Shown: positions 11,109 to 21,108, counted from the stretch's first letter. The stretch: 64,000 nucleotides of DNA from Diadophis punctatus similis (GCA_023053685.1 JALIGW010000219.1:21001-85000); one strand, 5' to 3'. Notes: a model not told the origin generated them from the sequence alone. Numbers and translations: made by a program.

Positions 11109-11545
11109 AGATTTATTATTAGAGTTGGAAGGGACCTTGTAGGTCATCTAGTCCAATCCCCTGCTCAAGCAGGAGTCCCTATACCATTTGAGACAGATGG
11201 CAGTCCAGTCTCCCCTTGAAGGTCGCAAGTGATGGGGCTCCCACAACCTCCGCTGGCAATCTGTTCCACTGGTTGATCGCTCTCACCGTCAGAAAGTTTC
11301 TCCTCACTTCCAGGTTGAATCTCTCCTTGGTCAGCTTCCATCCATTATTCCTTGTTTGGCTTTCTGGTGCTATAGAGAACAGCCTGACCCCCTCCTCTCT
11401 GTGGCATCCCCTCAAGTATTGGAACACTGCTATCATGTCACCCCTGGTCCTTCTCTTCGCCAGACTGGCCAAGCTCAGTTCCTGCAACCGCTCTTTGTAT
11501 GTTTTATTTTCCAGACCCTTTATCATCCTGGTTGCTCTCTTCCTT
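11109..11545 (-). mobile_element. CR1 LINE 3' part with open RT C-terminus
   Basis: A minus-strand frame of 115 residues (11526-11179) reads [64 protein letters not shown] and ends in the usual HL-SQMV tail. This is the ORF2 C-terminus with no internal stop, so a fairly young copy; about 90 percent of the LINE is missing. Confidence 0.9.
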
Positions 11546-12173
11546 CTCTTCCTCGTTTGTAAGGAAGGAGCAGGAGGGCTCCAGAAAATGACCCACCTCT
11601 CATTCTAATTTGGGAAACCGGTTTTTAAATTCTGAATCATGTAAGGACTGCAACTAGCAGTGCAAAAGGTCAACATCTTGCTAAGGCAACACTGTCATTG
11701 CTTTAATGTAATGGAAACATCCCTTTGAATGTCAGCATACCAAATGTAATGAAAGGATCACTTCAAAGTTACTTCATATAAAACTTCTGAGTTTCACCTC
11801 TATTAAGTTTCCCTAAAGAAACTTTGCTAGCTTCTTCAAAACTCTTTTAAGTTCCCAACAGATTTTCGAAGGAAATTGGTTTTCAATTAGCACATTTGCC
11901 AGATTTCTTTCCATATCCATTTTTATTCATTTAATTGAAGTTTGCTTTTGAGTCAAACAACATAAACATTGAACAAATCCTTCTGTATCAAACTCGGAGA
12001 CTTTGCATGCCTTTAGGTTTGAAGTGGCCAAAGGATGCATCTGGGTGTCTTCTTGAAGAAGCCAATATCAATTTTTTTACAAATAAATGTGCTAGTTTGG
12101 AGAAGTGTTACTTTAGTTCCTATATTTAAAGATCTGGATCTGTACAATCTCTACGTCCTTGCTTTTAGATTGG
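11546..12173. other. No feature recognised
   Basis: AT-rich sequence with no repeat ends, tRNA or credible coding frame. Confidence 0.5.
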
Positions 12174-12181
12174 TCTGGACG

Positions 12182-12391
12182 CAGGGGTGAAATCCAGCAG
12201 GTTCTGACAGGTTCTGGAGAACCTGTAGAGGAAATTTTGAGTAGTTCAGAGAACCGGCAAAAACTGGCCCCAGAGTGGGGAGGGAATGGAGATTTTGCAG
12301 TATCCTTTCCCTGCCACGCCCACCAAGCCACACCACGCCCACCAAGCCACGCCCACAGAGCCAGTAGTTAAAAAAATGGATTTTACCCCTG
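12182..12391. mobile_element. hAT element, CAGGGGTGAAAT family
   Basis: CAGGGGTGAAATCCAGCAGG to GGATTTTACCCCTG. Flanks gtctggac / gtctggag agree at 7 of 8, allowing one extra G at the left edge. Tandem CACGCCCACCAAGCCAC pieces lie near the right end. Confidence 0.8.
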
Positions 12392-12510
12392 GTCTGGAGT
12401 GGTCAAAGATAACTTGAATTCTTGCTTTGGTTGAGGATATAACAAGGGCCATGAGTAGACTAACAGTAGATTGAATTTGTACTCCTTTAAAAAAAATACA
12501 TAGCTTAAAC

Positions 12511-12646
12511 CAGTGTTTCCCAACCTTGGCAACTTGAAGATGTCTGGACTTCAACTCCCAGAATTCCCCAGCCAGCATTCGCTGGCTGTGGAATTCTGGG
12601 AGTTGAAGTCCAGACATCTTCAACTTGCCAAGGTTGGTAAACACTG
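12511..12646. mobile_element. Foldback MITE, near-perfect palindrome
   Basis: CAGTGTTTCCCAACCTTGG to CCAAGGTTGGTAAACACTG. The arms pair over about 60 bases, with the centre at GCCAGCATTCGCTGGC. No clear 8-bp TSD. Confidence 0.8.
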
Positions 12647-12717
12647 GTAAACAAAAGAAATTTAAGCAATATTAAACAGTGACAGGAAGATAAATTTTTC
12701 TGTAATTTTAATTAATT

Positions 12718-12747
12718 CTATTACATTAATTAATTAATTAATTAATG
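12718..12747. repeat. (TTAA)n simple repeat
   Basis: Short run of TTAATTAATTAA flanked by mirrored ATTACATTAATT and AATTAATGTAAC. Confidence 0.8.
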
Positions 12748-12993
12748 TAACAGTTGAGAATCTACTTTTGAGATTTTTTTCAAGAGAATTTCAAAGAGGT
12801 GTTCTTGCTCTAGTAGCAACAAGATGGTGTGTGTGAGTGTCATTATTGCACAATCCCTCTCTTCAGTTTGGTATGCGGTCTTCCTGGCTTCCCATGCCAA
12901 CGTTCAATACCATGGGAAGACACCATCAACAGTGAACTCTATTTATGGGGCACTTTCCATTGCTCCTGCTATCACTAAGCAGTTGTCCTATTG

Positions 12994-13544
12994 CAGTGAT
13001 GGCGAACCTTTTTAGGTTCGCGTGCCAAAAAGGGGGGGGTGCGCGCGCTAGCGCGCTCTCGCGTTCCCACACCCATTCTCTCCCCCCACGCATGCGCACA
13101 ACACCCCCCCATGCTGCCCCCTGCACATGCGCACACACCCCCACCCCCGCGCAAAGGCCTTACCGGAGCCTGGGCCGGTAAAAAACGACGAAACGGGCAA
13201 ACCGGAAGTTCGGAAAAATGCACTTCCGGTTTGTCCGTTTCGTCGTTTTTTGCATTCCGGGGCTTCAGGGAGCTTCCCTGAACCCTCCGGAGTGCAAAAA
13301 ACAGCTCACTGGCAAACCGGAAGTGCGTTTTTCCGAACTTCCGGTTTGTCCGTTTTGTAGTTTTTTGCATTCCGGGGCTTCAGGGAGCTTCCCTGAACCC
13401 TCCGGAGTGCAAAAAACAGCTCACCGGCAAACCGGAAGTGCGTTTTTCCGCACTTCCGGTTTGCCGGTGGGCAACGCTCGCGTGCCCTCCGCTATGGCTC
13501 CGCGTGCCACCTGTGGCACGCGTGCCATAGGTTCGCCACCACGG
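12994..13544 (+). mobile_element. hAT element, 'CAGTGATGGCGAACCTTTTT' subfamily, with internal 115-bp duplication
   Basis: CAGTGATGGCGAACC to GGTTCGCCACCACGG, TSD tcctattg perfect (12986-12993, 13545-13552). Compared with the sister at 60565-61003 it holds one extra unit of about 115 bases (TTTTTTGCATTCCGG block ending at 13260 and again at 13375). Confidence 0.9.
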
Positions 13545-13552
13545 TCCTATTG

Positions 13553-14317
13553 TGCCCTTGAAAAATAAATAATTTCTGTTACCCTTACGGAAATTCAGAG
13601 AAACTCTCTACCCGGTTTCTCTATCCTAAAATTGAGTGGAACATTTTGAAAGGCCAATTCATTTTCAGAATGAACTCTAGGTGAAACCGTTGGGCCACCA
13701 GGAGTTTTAATCAAAACATTTTCTCACCTCCTTGAAACGTCTGAGGACAAGCCAAGACATGGCTGACTTTTGGATGGCGTGAAGGTTGAAAGAGGTGCTA
13801 TTTTGACAGGGAAAGAGCTCCACAGAGAAGACATGCTGCATGTTCGACCTTCCCGTGGCTTTCTCCCTCACAACCCATCCACGGATGAAAGAACATTACC
13901 GGTGAGATGAAGGCAAGGTGCAAGGTAGGGGAAGAAGAGGTTTATGGATTGTCAGTTTCCAAAATGTGGACCACAAGGGTGTATTTTTGGAGAGAATTTT
14001 CTCATGTTAAAATTAACAGTGCCAATTATTGTAGGTATCGTTTCTTCAGATTTGTACTATTTTTCAGGATGGCCTTTGATGGTCCAGTCTCTCAAAGATA
14101 GCTGATGTGATGGGAAAACAGGTTAATGAAGTCCCACCACAATTCCCTCAGAAGAGTTCAGATGGTCCCCCTCTACACATTTAATTAACTTCCTCCTTTG
14201 TCACACTGGTAGAAACTTCTGGAGGAGTACTTTATTACAGGTTTTGGAGCCCTCACTTAGGAGTTTTGGAATAAGCATCCCAATTGACTTAATTATTAAT
14301 TGAGACTAAGTATGGCC
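13553..14317. other. No feature recognised
   Basis: Mixed-composition sequence. A 64-codon frame at 13907 shows no motif. Confidence 0.5.
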
Positions 14318-14388
14318 CAAGAGCCAGTTTGGTGTAGTGGTTAAGGCACCAGGATAGAAACCAGGAAATTGGGAGTTCTAGTCCTGCC

Positions 14389-14987
14389 CTAGTTCTAGTC
14401 CTGGAGAAGGTAATGATGCTAGGAATGGTTAGCGCAGGGGTTGGCAACCTTAAACACTCAAAGAGCCACAATGGTCCTAACCGAAAGCCCCCCATTCAAT
14501 TCTAGAGCCAACCAGAAGTCTGGTTCCCCCACCATAGAGTCTCCTCCTAGCGCAGCGTCTTTTTTCCTCTGCCGACCAGAAATCCGGTTCCCCCACCATA
14601 GAGTCTCCTCCTAGTGCATCGTCCTTTTTCCTCTGCTGACAGGAAGTCTGGTTCCCCCCACCATAGAGTCTCCTCCTAGCACAGCGTCCTTTTTCCTCTA
14701 CCTGTCCTAACCGAAAGCCCTATCAATTGTGGAGCCAACTGGCGACAGGGAGCTGCAGCAGAGGGATGAAAGAGCCACGTGTGGCTCCAGAGCCACAGGT
14801 TGCCGACCCCTGGGTTAGTGGAACAAGGAGAAGAGGCAAGCAAAGAGCATGCTGGCTTGATAACATCAAAACTGATGCAAAGTTGAACATCCAACAACTG
14901 AAAGAAGCTGTGTTTGATAGGTTAGCATGGAGAGCACCTGCTTATAAAGTGGCCAAGAGTTGGACACAACTAAATGGTTTAAATAGC
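14389..14987 (+). mobile_element. BovB-type LINE 3' end, itself split by a hAT
   Basis: Joined across the hAT, the ends encode a BovB-like ORF C-terminus: EKVMMLGMVSGTRRRGKQ, then WLDNIKTDAKLNI, DRLAWRAP and VAKSWTQLNG before a stop near 14980. Truncated at the 5' side. Confidence 0.7.
14435..14812. mobile_element. hAT element, CAGGGGTTGGCAACC family
   Basis: CAGGGGTTGGCAACCTT to AGGTTGCCGACCCCTG. TSD ggttagcg / ggttagtg (7 of 8). Interior has three near-copies of CCCCCACCATAGAGTCTCCT at about 14530, 14590 and 14655, a 62-65-base tandem repeat. Confidence 0.85.
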
Positions 14988-15165
14988 AGTCCTGCCATAG
15001 AAAGCCAGCTTGGTGACCTTGAGCCAGCCACTATCTCTCAGCCCTAGGAAGGAGGCAATGGCAAACCACCTCTGAAAAACCTTGCCAAGAAAATGGCAGA
15101 GATTTATCCAGGAAGTTTCTGAGAACTGGGCACAATTGTATGGAAGGGGGAAAAAATGTCCTACC

Positions 15166-15663
15166 TGGCACTAAGGGAGATGAACCCTTGAGGTTGCCTC
15201 TTCTCTAAGATCTAAAGATGCTTTGTGATATGTCACTATCATGCGCAGAGTTTCTCATCTCATCGTCGGCAGAGACAGAGACAGACGGCATGTGGAACAC
15301 TTTGTGTCTTCACTTGGGTCACTGTTGCTAGGGAGATGCAGCTGAAAATGGGATAAGTGATTGATAGTAGCGTGCAGTCATTCCATCTCCTTTGAATCTA
15401 CCTGGCTTAAGTATTTTAATGGGCATTAGATTGCTCCCTATGGACCATTTCTTATAGCAAAATTGGACCTTGGCATTTCAAAATCAGAACATGACCATTT
15501 AGAAAACAAGAAAAACAACAGCTAGGAGAGGACGTAATTTTTTTTTAAAAAAAAAACACCTCTTCAAAGAAATGTGTTTTATTAGTGTGCATTCAAATTG
15601 TAAAAGGTCTCTCTTTAGGCACCAGTCCAATCATATTTGACTTCAGCTTGCTCTAGATTCAAT
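15166..15663. other. No feature recognised
   Basis: Unique-looking sequence between a SINE and a foldback element. Confidence 0.5.
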
Positions 15664-15671
15664 ACCTAGAT

Positions 15672-15789
15672 CAGGGGTCTTCAAACTTGGCAACTTTAAG
15701 ACTTGTGGACTTCAACTTCCAGAATTCTCCAGCCAGCTATGGGAGTTGAAGTCCACAAGTCTTAAAGTTGCCAAGTTTGGGGACCCCTG
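15672..15789. mobile_element. Foldback MITE with perfect TSD
   Basis: 118 bases, CAGGGGTCTTCAAACTTGG to CCAAGTTTGGGGACCCCTG. TSD acctagat is perfect (15664-15671, 15790-15797), which places this foldback family with hAT. Transcripts would fold into a long hairpin. Confidence 0.9.
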
Positions 15790-15797
15790 ACCTAGAT

Positions 15798-15870
15798 CAA
15801 TGTTCCTCAACCTTGGCAGCTTGAAGATGACGTGTGGATTTCAGACTCCCAGAATTCCCCAGCCGGTGTT
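15798..15870 (+). mobile_element. Half foldback MITE
   Basis: Only one arm (TTCCTCAACCTTGGCAGC to CCCAGAATTCCCCAGCC) is present, directly after the TSD of the preceding element. The other arm is missing. Confidence 0.65.
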
Positions 15871-15999
15871 GATCTAGCTAACATCCTGACTGGTTAGCAC
15901 AAAATGGTCAGCAAACCCTCCCAACGCCTCTTCCTTCTTGGTACCAACCCTTTTCGATAGGAAAGAAATGCAGATCTGCTCTTTCCTTCAACCAGAAGT

Positions 16000-16001
16000 G
16001 A

Positions 16002-16085
<84 letters not shown>
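16000..16085 (+). repeat. (GAAA)n microsatellite
   Basis: About 21 near-perfect GAAA units; a purine-only strand. Confidence 0.95.
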
Positions 16086-16381
16086 GATATGGATTCTAGA
16101 TCCCATGGGGCCTGGACTTCAAAAATAATGTGATTGAGCTATGGGAATTCTTCAGTTCACACAGCTGAGGGAGAAAACCAGAGGAAGGGAAAATTTGGGC
16201 AAACTTTGAAGGGCTCCAATTTATTCCAAGTGGACCCTGCTGGCCTTAACCAACTCTCAACTAGCAATTATCCCCATTGAGGCTCAACCTATCCCTTTGA
16301 TGAGGTTTTGTGGCATGGTTTTGTGTACGAATGTAGCATGTTTGTTTGATTGTTTGATTGGGGGAGATGGATCATCTTCAG

Positions 16382-16620
16382 GAGCCGAGGTGACGCAGTG
16401 GTTAAAAGCAGCACTGCAACCTACTTCAGCTGACTGCTAGTTCAGCAGTTCAGCTATTCAAATCTCACTGGCTCAAAGTTGACTCAGCCTTCCATCCTTC
16501 TGAGGTCGGTAAAATGAGGACCCAGATTGTTGGGGGCAATATGCTGAACTCTGTAAACCGCTTAGAGAGGGCTGTAAAGCACTATGAAGCGGTATATAAG
16601 TCTAAGTGCTATTGCTATTC
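16382..16620 (+). mobile_element. tRNA-derived SINE, full length
   Basis: Head GAGCCGAGGTGACGCAGTGG (A-box region), B-box-like TTCAAATCTC, body GTAAAATGAGGACCCAGATT, and tail GTATATAAGTCTAAGTGCTA with an ATTGCT end. Same family in minus orientation at 24592, 24797, 42918 and 61347; lies 3' of SSTR5. Confidence 0.85.
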
Positions 16621-16731
16621 ACAGTCTCCAATCTTCATCTGCAATTTAATAAATTGGAACAAGGGAGGCCTTCTGCTATGGAAGTCGTAACAATTGTTCC
16701 TTCCTTTATACAACATACAGTAGCTTAACCT

Positions 16732-16737
16732 TTTATT
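16732..16737 (-). terminator. SSTR5: Candidate poly(A) signal AATAAA for SSTR5
   Basis: The minus strand reads AATAAA here, about 280 bases after the receptor stop codon, inside an A-rich run. It would give a short 3'UTR ending just before the SINE at 16382-16620. A signal in an A-rich run can arise by chance. Confidence 0.4.
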
Positions 16738-17016
16738 TTTTTGTATCGTATGTGTCTATGTACCTGTGGAAAACCTTCATGGGGGAGAGAGCAAGAATGA
16801 ATGGAGTACAATCGGTTCTTTTCGGTTACCAGTTGTGAAACTTTTCACGACACCCAGAGTTCTAGGGTGAACACAGCAACAAAGGGCTGGGAAAGAAAAC
16901 TTCTGTACATTAACCTAGAAGGTGAGGTAACCACCTTCTCCTGGCCCAGTCCTCTTGCAGTAGATGCCATCATGTATTTCAATCCAGATACGTCTCTCTT
17001 GAAGTCACAAGACTTT

Positions 17017-18111
17017 CTACACCTTGCTAGTCAGCATGTGCCCATTGAAGTTGTCGCTCCTCTGAGGCAGCATCGTGACTTTCAGATGGGTACTCTTCTC
17101 CTGCCGGAGTTCGGTGGGGTCACCGTCTTCAATGCTATTGCCTTTATGGAGGCACAGGACCTTCTGAAAGCTCTGCTTGAAATTTTCCGAAAGAAAGCCA
17201 TAAAGGATGGGATTGGCACAGCTGTTGGCGTAAGACAGAACCACCACAAAAGAGAAAATGCCCACCAAGATGGGTTCCTCTGGCAAGATGAATATCAAAT
17301 TGACAATATTGACAATGTAGAAGGGAAGCCAGCAGAAAACAAAGACCACCACTATGATGACCACCATTTTAGTCACTTTCCGCTCCGACCGCCGGCGTCT
17401 TGTAGAGCCAACTCTGATCCCAGAGGATTTCACTTTAATGACAATCAACAAATAGCAGAGGCATATCACCAGCAAGGGACCAAAGAAACCCAGCACTGAT
17501 GTGTAGATGATAAACACAGCTGACCAGATCTCAATTGGATCAGGCCAGGTCATGTTACAGGTATGAAAATCTTCCTGGACATCAGCAAATATAATCATGG
17601 GAAGGACCACCAAAAAGGATAAAGTCCAGACAGCCACACTGATCAATTTGGCTATTCTTGGCTGGCGCCACTTGGTAGATTTAATAGGATGGACCACTGC
17701 AAGATACCGGTCGAGGCTCATGACAGTCAGGCAAAAGATGCTGGTGAATTGGTTAATGCCATCAAAAGCAGTCACTAGCCTACAGGTGAATGTTCCAAAG
17801 GGCCAGTAGGAGATGGCATTTTGGGTGGCGAGGAATGGCAAGCCCAACATGAAGAGGACATCAGCGATGGCTAAGTTCAGAATGTAGATGTTGGTCACGG
17901 TCTTCATTTTGGCGTAACGCAAAACCACATAGATGACCAAAGTGTTCCCACTCAGTCCGATGACACAAACCAGAAGGTAAATTATCGGTATGAAGACAGG
18001 ACGGATATTGGAGGAGGCGGAAAAATCTGTAACCGTTGCATTGTCTGTTGCGTTTGTCAAAAAGAAGGCATTAATATCTGGAAACGTGGTAGATAGGTGC
18101 AAAGGATCCAT
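17017..18111 (-). CDS. SSTR5: Somatostatin receptor type 5 (class A GPCR), intact single-exon coding region
   Basis: Plasma-membrane receptor for somatostatin and cortistatin; the family couples through Gi/o to lower cAMP and hormone release. Start chosen at the ATG at 18111-18109 (context ACCACCATGG, A at -3 and G at +4); the frame is open four codons further up but begins there with TTG, not ATG. From this ATG the product is 364 residues, the length I recall for human SSTR5, and MDPL aligns with human MEPL. Seen: N-glycosylation sites NAT at 20 and 24 and NMT at 186; TM3 aspartate D117 for the ligand amine; Cys110-Cys185 disulfide pair; DRY at 134-136; FCWLP in TM6 (259-263); the SSTR signature [11 protein letters not shown] at 294-304; likely palmitoylated C320; C-terminal TSKV, a PDZ ligand like human TSKL. 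FADVQE in ECL2 and LPEEP in ECL3 favour subtype 5 over 2. No frameshift or stop is seen. Confidence 0.96.
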   Translation of the reverse strand: MDPLHLSTTFPDINAFFLTNATDNATVTDFSASSNIRPVFIPIIYLLVCVIGLSGNTLVIYVVLRYAKMKTVTNIYILNLAIADVLFMLGLPFLATQNAISYWPFGTFTCRLVTAFDGINQFTSIFCLTVMSLDRYLAVVHPIKSTKWRQPRIAKLISVAVWTLSFLVVLPMIIFADVQEDFHTCNMTWPDPIEIWSAVFIIYTSVLGFFGPLLVICLCYLLIVIKVKSSGIRVGSTRRRRSERKVTKMVVIIVVVFVFCWLPFYIVNIVNLIFILPEEPILVGIFSFVVVLSYANSCANPILYGFLSENFKQSFQKVLCLHKGNSIEDGDPTELRQEKSTHLKVTMLPQRSDNFNGHMLTSKV

Positions 18112-18156
18112 GGTGGTGTCCAATTCTACAAAAGACGTAGGCTGTTCTAGGCTGTT

Positions 18157-18210
18157 TTAATTAGAGAAAAGAATATATCCAGTTTTGTTTCTATTGTTCA
18201 ACATTTTCAT
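18157..18210 (-). CDS. Upstream ORF in predicted SSTR5 leader (17 codons)
   Basis: If the acceptor at 18212-18213 is used, the first ATG of the exon lies at 18210, one base into it. It opens a 17-codon frame (MKMLNNRNKTGYILFSN) ending in TAA at 18159-18157, 45 bases before the receptor ATG. Its start context is weak, so leaky scanning or reinitiation would be expected. No homology is claimed; the role would be translational control of SSTR5. Confidence 0.4.
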   Translation of the reverse strand: MKMLNNRNKTGYILFSN

Positions 18211-18211
18211 G

Positions 18212-18232
18212 CTGGAAGAAAAAAGAAACAGT
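18212..18232 (-). promoter_or_regulatory. SSTR5: Predicted 3' splice site of a 5'UTR intron of SSTR5
   Basis: On the minus strand a pyrimidine-rich run (TGTTTCTTTTTTCTTCC) ends in AG at 18213-18212, 100 bases before the receptor ATG. Somatostatin receptor genes commonly have an intron in the 5'UTR and an uninterrupted coding exon, which this fits. The matching donor and first exon are not identified; they may lie beyond the two hAT elements at 18300-19142. Confidence 0.5.
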
Positions 18233-18299
18233 GATTAAAAGGTTATTTCATCACCCCAGAATTCTACAGTTGGAAAGGACCATTAAGGATCCCTTAGAA

Positions 18300-18770
18300 C
18301 AGCGGTTCTCAACCTGGGGGTCGGGACCCCTTTGGGGGTCGAACGACCATTTCCCAGGGGTCGCCCCGGCATCCTCACTCCCCCCCACTGCCACAAGCCT
18401 GGCCATATCGATATCGTGCCCCACAACCTGCGCCCCCACCGTGACCCACCCCGCCGCCACCATTTCGGTTCTTTTACCCTCTGTGCATGCGCAAAGTGTT
18501 CTGCGCATGCGCAGAGGGTAAAAGAACCCAAATGGCGGCGTCCGGGCAAAGTCTCCAGATCCGGGTGAGGTCTCCGCTCGCTGGGAGCTTTTCGAGCCCT
18601 GTGACCCAGGGGTGAAATGCTCCCGGTTCGCTCTTGCCTGTCGGTCGTCGCAGAGCCGATGGAGCATGCGCAGAGGGTAAAAGAACCCAAATGGCGGTGG
18701 CAGGGTGGGTCGCGGTGGGGACGCGGGGGCAGGGCGGGGGTCGCGGCATTAGGAAGGTTGGGAACCGCTG
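18300..18770. mobile_element. SPIN-like hAT MITE 5' of SSTR5, perfect TSD
   Basis: CAGCGGTTCTCAACCTGGGG to AGGTTGGGAACCGCTG. TSD ccttagaa perfect (18292-18299, 18771-18778). Holds TGCGCATGCGCA at 18502-18513 and a nested piece of the CAGGGGTGAAAT family from 18608. It begins 188 bases upstream of the receptor ATG, in the predicted 5'UTR intron. Confidence 0.9.
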
Positions 18771-18779
18771 CCTTAGAAG

Positions 18780-19142
18780 CAGAGGTGGGTTCTTCCCGGT
18801 TCGCACTGGTTCTATAGAACCAGTAGCAAACCGCTGGTGACGTCACAGAGCTGGTTCAGTCAGTGCCGGTCCGTGGACGCCGCCATCTTTTTTTTGGAAA
18901 AAAAATTTTGGGGGAAAAATTATTTTGGGGGAATTTTTTGCTGATTTTTTTCTTCTGCGCATGCGCAGAAGCTGAGTTTCTGGCACTGCGCATGCACCAC
19001 CATCTTTTTTTGGCTTTTTTTGAAATTTTTGGCACTGTGCATGCACATGCGCGCGCAAAGCATGCACGCGCAAAGCATGCATGAGACCACGCGGCGTGGG
19101 AGGAAGTGAACTGGCAGCGAGGTAAGTTAGAACCCACCCCTG
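18780..19142. mobile_element. hAT element abutting the SPIN-like copy, perfect TSD
   Basis: CAGAGGTGGGTTCTTCCC to AGTTAGAACCCACCCCTG. TSD cttagaag (18772-18779, 19143-19150) overlaps the right TSD of its neighbour, so it landed in that duplicated site afterwards. TGCGCATGCGCA at 18956-18967. Confidence 0.9.
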
Positions 19143-19150
19143 CTTAGAAG

Positions 19151-19582
19151 CCCTCTCACCATGACTGCTAAAACTGATAACACAGTTGCCCCCAACTTGA
19201 AATGGGAGGACAAATGAAAACTATTAGAAATGAAGTCTATATGCACTCTCAGAGTTGAGCTCAACTCCTGGTGATTTTATGGATGCATCCATGTCACTTT
19301 CTTAACAATAGCATGGACATGCATTCTTCCAGAATGACCCTTTAATCTATATACCCGGGAAGACGTGGAGCAAGTTATGCTCATGTCCCTACCAAGATCT
19401 CTGAGGCCTTCCATAATGGCTCTAGTCTTGTGGATGTTCAACAGGTCAACAGAGAATATGGCAGAAGAAGCAAAGAATATGCTCAGTGGCAATTTGTGTG
19501 GATGAATGCTTTGCCCTGGGGTGAGAAAACAACCCTTAAAGAGAAATTAACCAGCCCAATTTGGTCAACAGCATGGAATGTG
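19151..19582. other. No feature recognised
   Basis: Unique-looking sequence. If an upstream SSTR5 exon lies within the window, this is one candidate area, but nothing proves it. Confidence 0.4.
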
Positions 19583-19590
19583 AACAAGAT

Positions 19591-20016
19591 TAGGGGTAGG
19601 CTGCTGGGGGTCCACAGGGGTTCGGGAGAACCCCTAACTAAGATTCTGTGCAGTTCGGAGAATCCCCAAATCCCACTCCTGGCTGGCCCTGCTCCCCCAC
19701 CCCACCCCTCCCAGGAGTCCCCAAGCTGCCCATTTTGGGTGCAGATAAATGCAGGGCGCATGTGGAGGCTCAGGGAGGGTGCAAAACGGGCCTACCAGAA
19801 GTTCGGGAACGTCGGAAATGGGCCTGTTTTCGGCCTTCAGAGAGCCTCCGGAGCCTGGGGAGGCTGTTTTTGCCCTCCCGGCGGTTTGAGGAAAGCCTCC
19901 AGAGCCCGGGGAAGGCAAAAATGTCCCCCCTGCCATGGTGCAGGAGGCCGACTAGGCCACGCCCACCCAGCAACCGGGCAGAGAACCCCTTGCTAAAATT
20001 TTGAAGCCCACCCCTG
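19591..20016. mobile_element. hAT element, 'GGGCTGCTGGGGG' family, perfect TSD
   Basis: TAGGGGTAGGCTGCTGGGGG (first base changed) to TTTGAAGCCCACCCCTG. TSD aacaagat perfect (19583-19590, 20017-20024). Confidence 0.9.
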
Positions 20017-20149
20017 AACAAGATTGGGGCTTTGCCTCATCTTTCTACCATGTAGTCAACCATGAGGCAAATTGGGGTACTGCTGACCCTCAACCTCCCA
20101 GAAGGCAACGACACTTGAACTGAACGGAGCTATCCAGGGAGTACTAGCC

Positions 20150-20950
20150 CAAAGTGACCAGATTTTTTTTTCTTCAAGCGGGACACCATTGACGGGGATG
20201 GGTTTCTCCATTTGAGTTTTGCCCTCTGCGCATGCGCAGAGGGCAAAAGAAGGCAAATGTTGGCGTCCAGATGGGGGGGGAGGCCGCAATGGCTTGGGCT
20301 GGCTGGCAGGCAAGATCCTTACAACCGTCAGATGACGCTCTCGGTGCGCTGTTTTAATTCTTAAAACTCTTAATACTGGGGAAAGTCCCAGGTAGGACGC
20401 GCACCCCGTCCTGCCCGCCAGTCCTGCCCTGCCCGCCCAACCCCCAGCAAGAGACGCGCGTCCTACCTGGACTTTCCCCAGTAGCTCCAGTCGCGTTCCT
20501 TGCTAAGCGCCCAGAGCAGAGCAGCCCCTTCCAAAAGATAACGTCTCGCGATCTTTTGGAAGGGGCTGCTCTGCTCTGGGCGCTTAGCAAGGAACGCGAC
20601 TGGAGCTACTGGGAAAAGTCCCAGGTAGGACGCGCGCCCCGTCCCGCCCACCAGTCCTGCCCCGCCCGCCCAACCCCCAGCAAGAGACGCGCGTCCTACC
20701 TGGACTTTCCCCAGTAGCTTAAGGTGACCAGATGTCCCGATTTTGAGAGGGCCTGCTGCTGCTGCTGCTGCCCCTGCGGCTGGGCCCAACCTGGCCGTCC
20801 TCGAGTGCCTGCAGGCCGATTTTTTGAAAGAATGCCCTAGTCGGGCATTGTTTTAAAAAATCGGGACTTTTTAAGAGGGCGGGCGGGACGCGGGACAAAT
20901 GATTAAAAAGCGGGTCTGTCCCGCCAAAATCGGGACGTCTGGTCACCTTA
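20150..20950 (-). mobile_element. hAT element of the TAAGGTGACCAG family, perfect TSD
   Basis: CAAAGTGACCAGATT to GGGACGTCTGGTCACCTTA, TSD tactagcc perfect (20142-20149, 20951-20958). The inner inverted repeat centres near 20543 (GCGCCCAGAGCAGAGCAGCC mirrored) inside a direct repeat of GTCCCAGGTAGGACGCGC (20386, 20627). One NRF1-like palindrome at 20227-20238. Confidence 0.88.
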
Positions 20951-21037
20951 TACTAGCCAGATCCATCCTTCCTTATCTTCTTGAGAAGCTTGTTTGATGC
21001 TACTATTGGCTGTGACTTTCCCGCTACAAGAATGCTT

Positions 21038-21108
21038 CTGGTTTGCCTGGGGAATTCTGGGAATTGAAGTCCACCCATTTTAAAGCAGCCAAGATTGAGA
21101 AACACTTG
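21038..21108 (-). mobile_element. Half foldback MITE
   Basis: One arm, GGGGAATTCTGGGAATTGAA to GATTGAGAAACACTTG, of the foldback family at 12511. Confidence 0.6.

Larger units (their letters stand above)
14318..15165 (+). mobile_element. Sauria-type SINE split by BovB insertion
   Basis: The tRNA-like head GAGCCAGTTTGGTGTAGTGG opens at 14318; the SINE body resumes at 14988 and runs through GGCAATGGCAAACCACCTCT. The break is flanked by agtcctgcc at 14380-14388 and 14988-14996, the TSD of the inserted LINE. Confidence 0.75.

Noticed and set aside
16801..17499. 232-codon plus-strand frame
   Set aside because: It is the antisense shadow of SSTR5.
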